Shown in pieces: positions 6,438-6,518 of a stretch of 6,518 nucleotides of DNA. The DNA lies in contig NYWC01000064.1 of assembly GCA_002684935.1 (NCBI GenBank), forward strand, positions 5,284 through 11,801, in the 5' to 3' direction. The DNA comes from Gammaproteobacteria bacterium. Its GTDB lineage: Bacteria; Pseudomonadota; Gammaproteobacteria; Pseudomonadales; Pseudohongiellaceae. Every line of letters begins with the position of its first letter. Within the stretch, counting starts at the first letter, position 1. The notes beneath the pieces were generated by a model, which was not told the DNA's origin, did not search any database, and saw only the letters and a list, made by a program, of their open reading frames with translations. The position numbers and the translations under genes are program-made.

Positions 6438-6461
6438 GGGACAGAGCTAAAGATCTGTCCC
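6438..6461. repeat. REP-like palindrome (GGGACAGA hairpin) in the rRNA spacer
   Basis: GGGACAGA (6438-6445) and TCTGTCCC (6454-6461) form a perfect 8-bp stem with an 8-base loop. GGGACAGA/TCTGTCCC hairpins of this look recur as dispersed REP-type elements in many gammaproteobacterial genomes, often linked to REP-associated tyrosine (Y1) transposases. That link comes from recall of the motif, not from a search. Only one copy is seen here. It might instead be an rRNA-processing stem. Confidence 0.45.
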
Positions 6462-6462
6462 C

Positions 6463-6487
6463 GGCTTTTTTGCTTCGCGCAAAAGCC
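6463..6487. other. Stable hairpin next to the 23S rRNA 3' end
   Basis: GGC plus TTTTGC (6463-6465, 6468-6473) pairs with GCAAAA plus GCC (6479-6487) around the loop TTCGC, leaving a two-T bulge. In the rRNA direction it begins ten bases after the 23S end, so it may act as a processing or stabilising stem in the precursor. It lies only one base from the GGGACAGA hairpin, so the two could be one composite element. Confidence 0.5.
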
Positions 6488-6496
6488 AATGATTAT

Positions 6497-6518
6497 ATGG
6501 TCAAGCCTCACGTGCAAT
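6497..6518 (-). rRNA. rrl: 23S ribosomal RNA, extreme 3' end (partial)
   Basis: The minus strand begins ATTGCACGTGAGGCTTGACC, matching the last bases of gammaproteobacterial 23S rRNA (E. coli ends with CCGTGAGGCTTAACCTT). Only about 22 bases are inside the window; the rest of the gene lies beyond the right edge. The end was placed at about 6497 by alignment by eye with E. coli and may be off by a few bases. Confidence 0.82.

Larger units (their letters stand above)
6219..6496 (-). other. 23S-5S internal transcribed spacer
   Basis: This 278-base stretch lies between the 23S 3' end and the 5S 5' end. It holds no tRNA gene. Directly after 23S come two stable hairpins (6463-6487 and 6438-6461), followed in the direction of transcription by an A+T-rich run with short palindromes such as CTAAC-AA-GTTAG (6308-6319). 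The spacer would be transcribed and trimmed during rRNA maturation. A 66-codon reading frame across it is not a gene. Confidence 0.8.

Noticed and set aside
6317..6517. A 66-codon minus-strand reading frame.
   Set aside because: It spans the 23S end and the 23S-5S spacer of the rRNA operon, so it is non-coding.

Overview
The window looks like a chromosomal segment of a gammaproteobacterium. The 5S rRNA near the right edge closely resembles gammaproteobacterial 5S genes. The last bases carry the 3' end of a 23S gene of the Pseudomonas-like type (GTGAGGCTTGACC on the minus strand). Base composition is near 50% G+C and the genes are compact with Gram-negative export signals. A marine or free-living heterotroph is a reasonable guess from the gene content, but species cannot be named.

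Layout, left to right. (1) A small plus-strand operon at 171-1956: a GNAT-fold acyltransferase followed by a PIG-L/LmbE-type zinc deacetylase, with a good sigma70-like promoter at 90-118. Such pairs are typical of surface-sugar or small-conjugate tailoring, but the substrate is unknown. (2) A 351-base convergent gap at 1957-2307 with no recognisable gene and an unusually G+C-rich right part. (3) A minus-strand operon at 4756-2308: an FAD-dependent GMC dehydrogenase with an iron-sulphur-type cysteine motif, and 16 bases later its Tat-signal-bearing 'hitch-hiker' small subunit (gluconate 2-dehydrogenase subunit 3 family). (4) A 227-base divergent regulatory region at 4757-4983. (5) A plus-strand gene at 4984-5718 for a secreted DUF1080 / 3-keto-glycoside hydrolase-type protein. 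(6) A 338-base non-coding stretch with foldable segments. (7) The tail of an rRNA operon on the minus strand: 23S 3' end, a 278-base spacer with two strong hairpins, 5S rRNA, and an intrinsic terminator.

The most coherent biological reading concerns parts 3 to 5. The GMC dehydrogenase and its escort subunit would be exported by Tat and would oxidise a sugar or glycoside, plausibly at C3, in the periplasm. The divergent DUF1080 protein, also exported, would then cleave the 3-keto-glycoside. Together they would make an oxidise-then-cleave route that needs no classical glycosidase. The cytochrome c subunit that often completes such dehydrogenases is not in the window. The families are seen with good confidence; the substrate and the combined pathway are inference.
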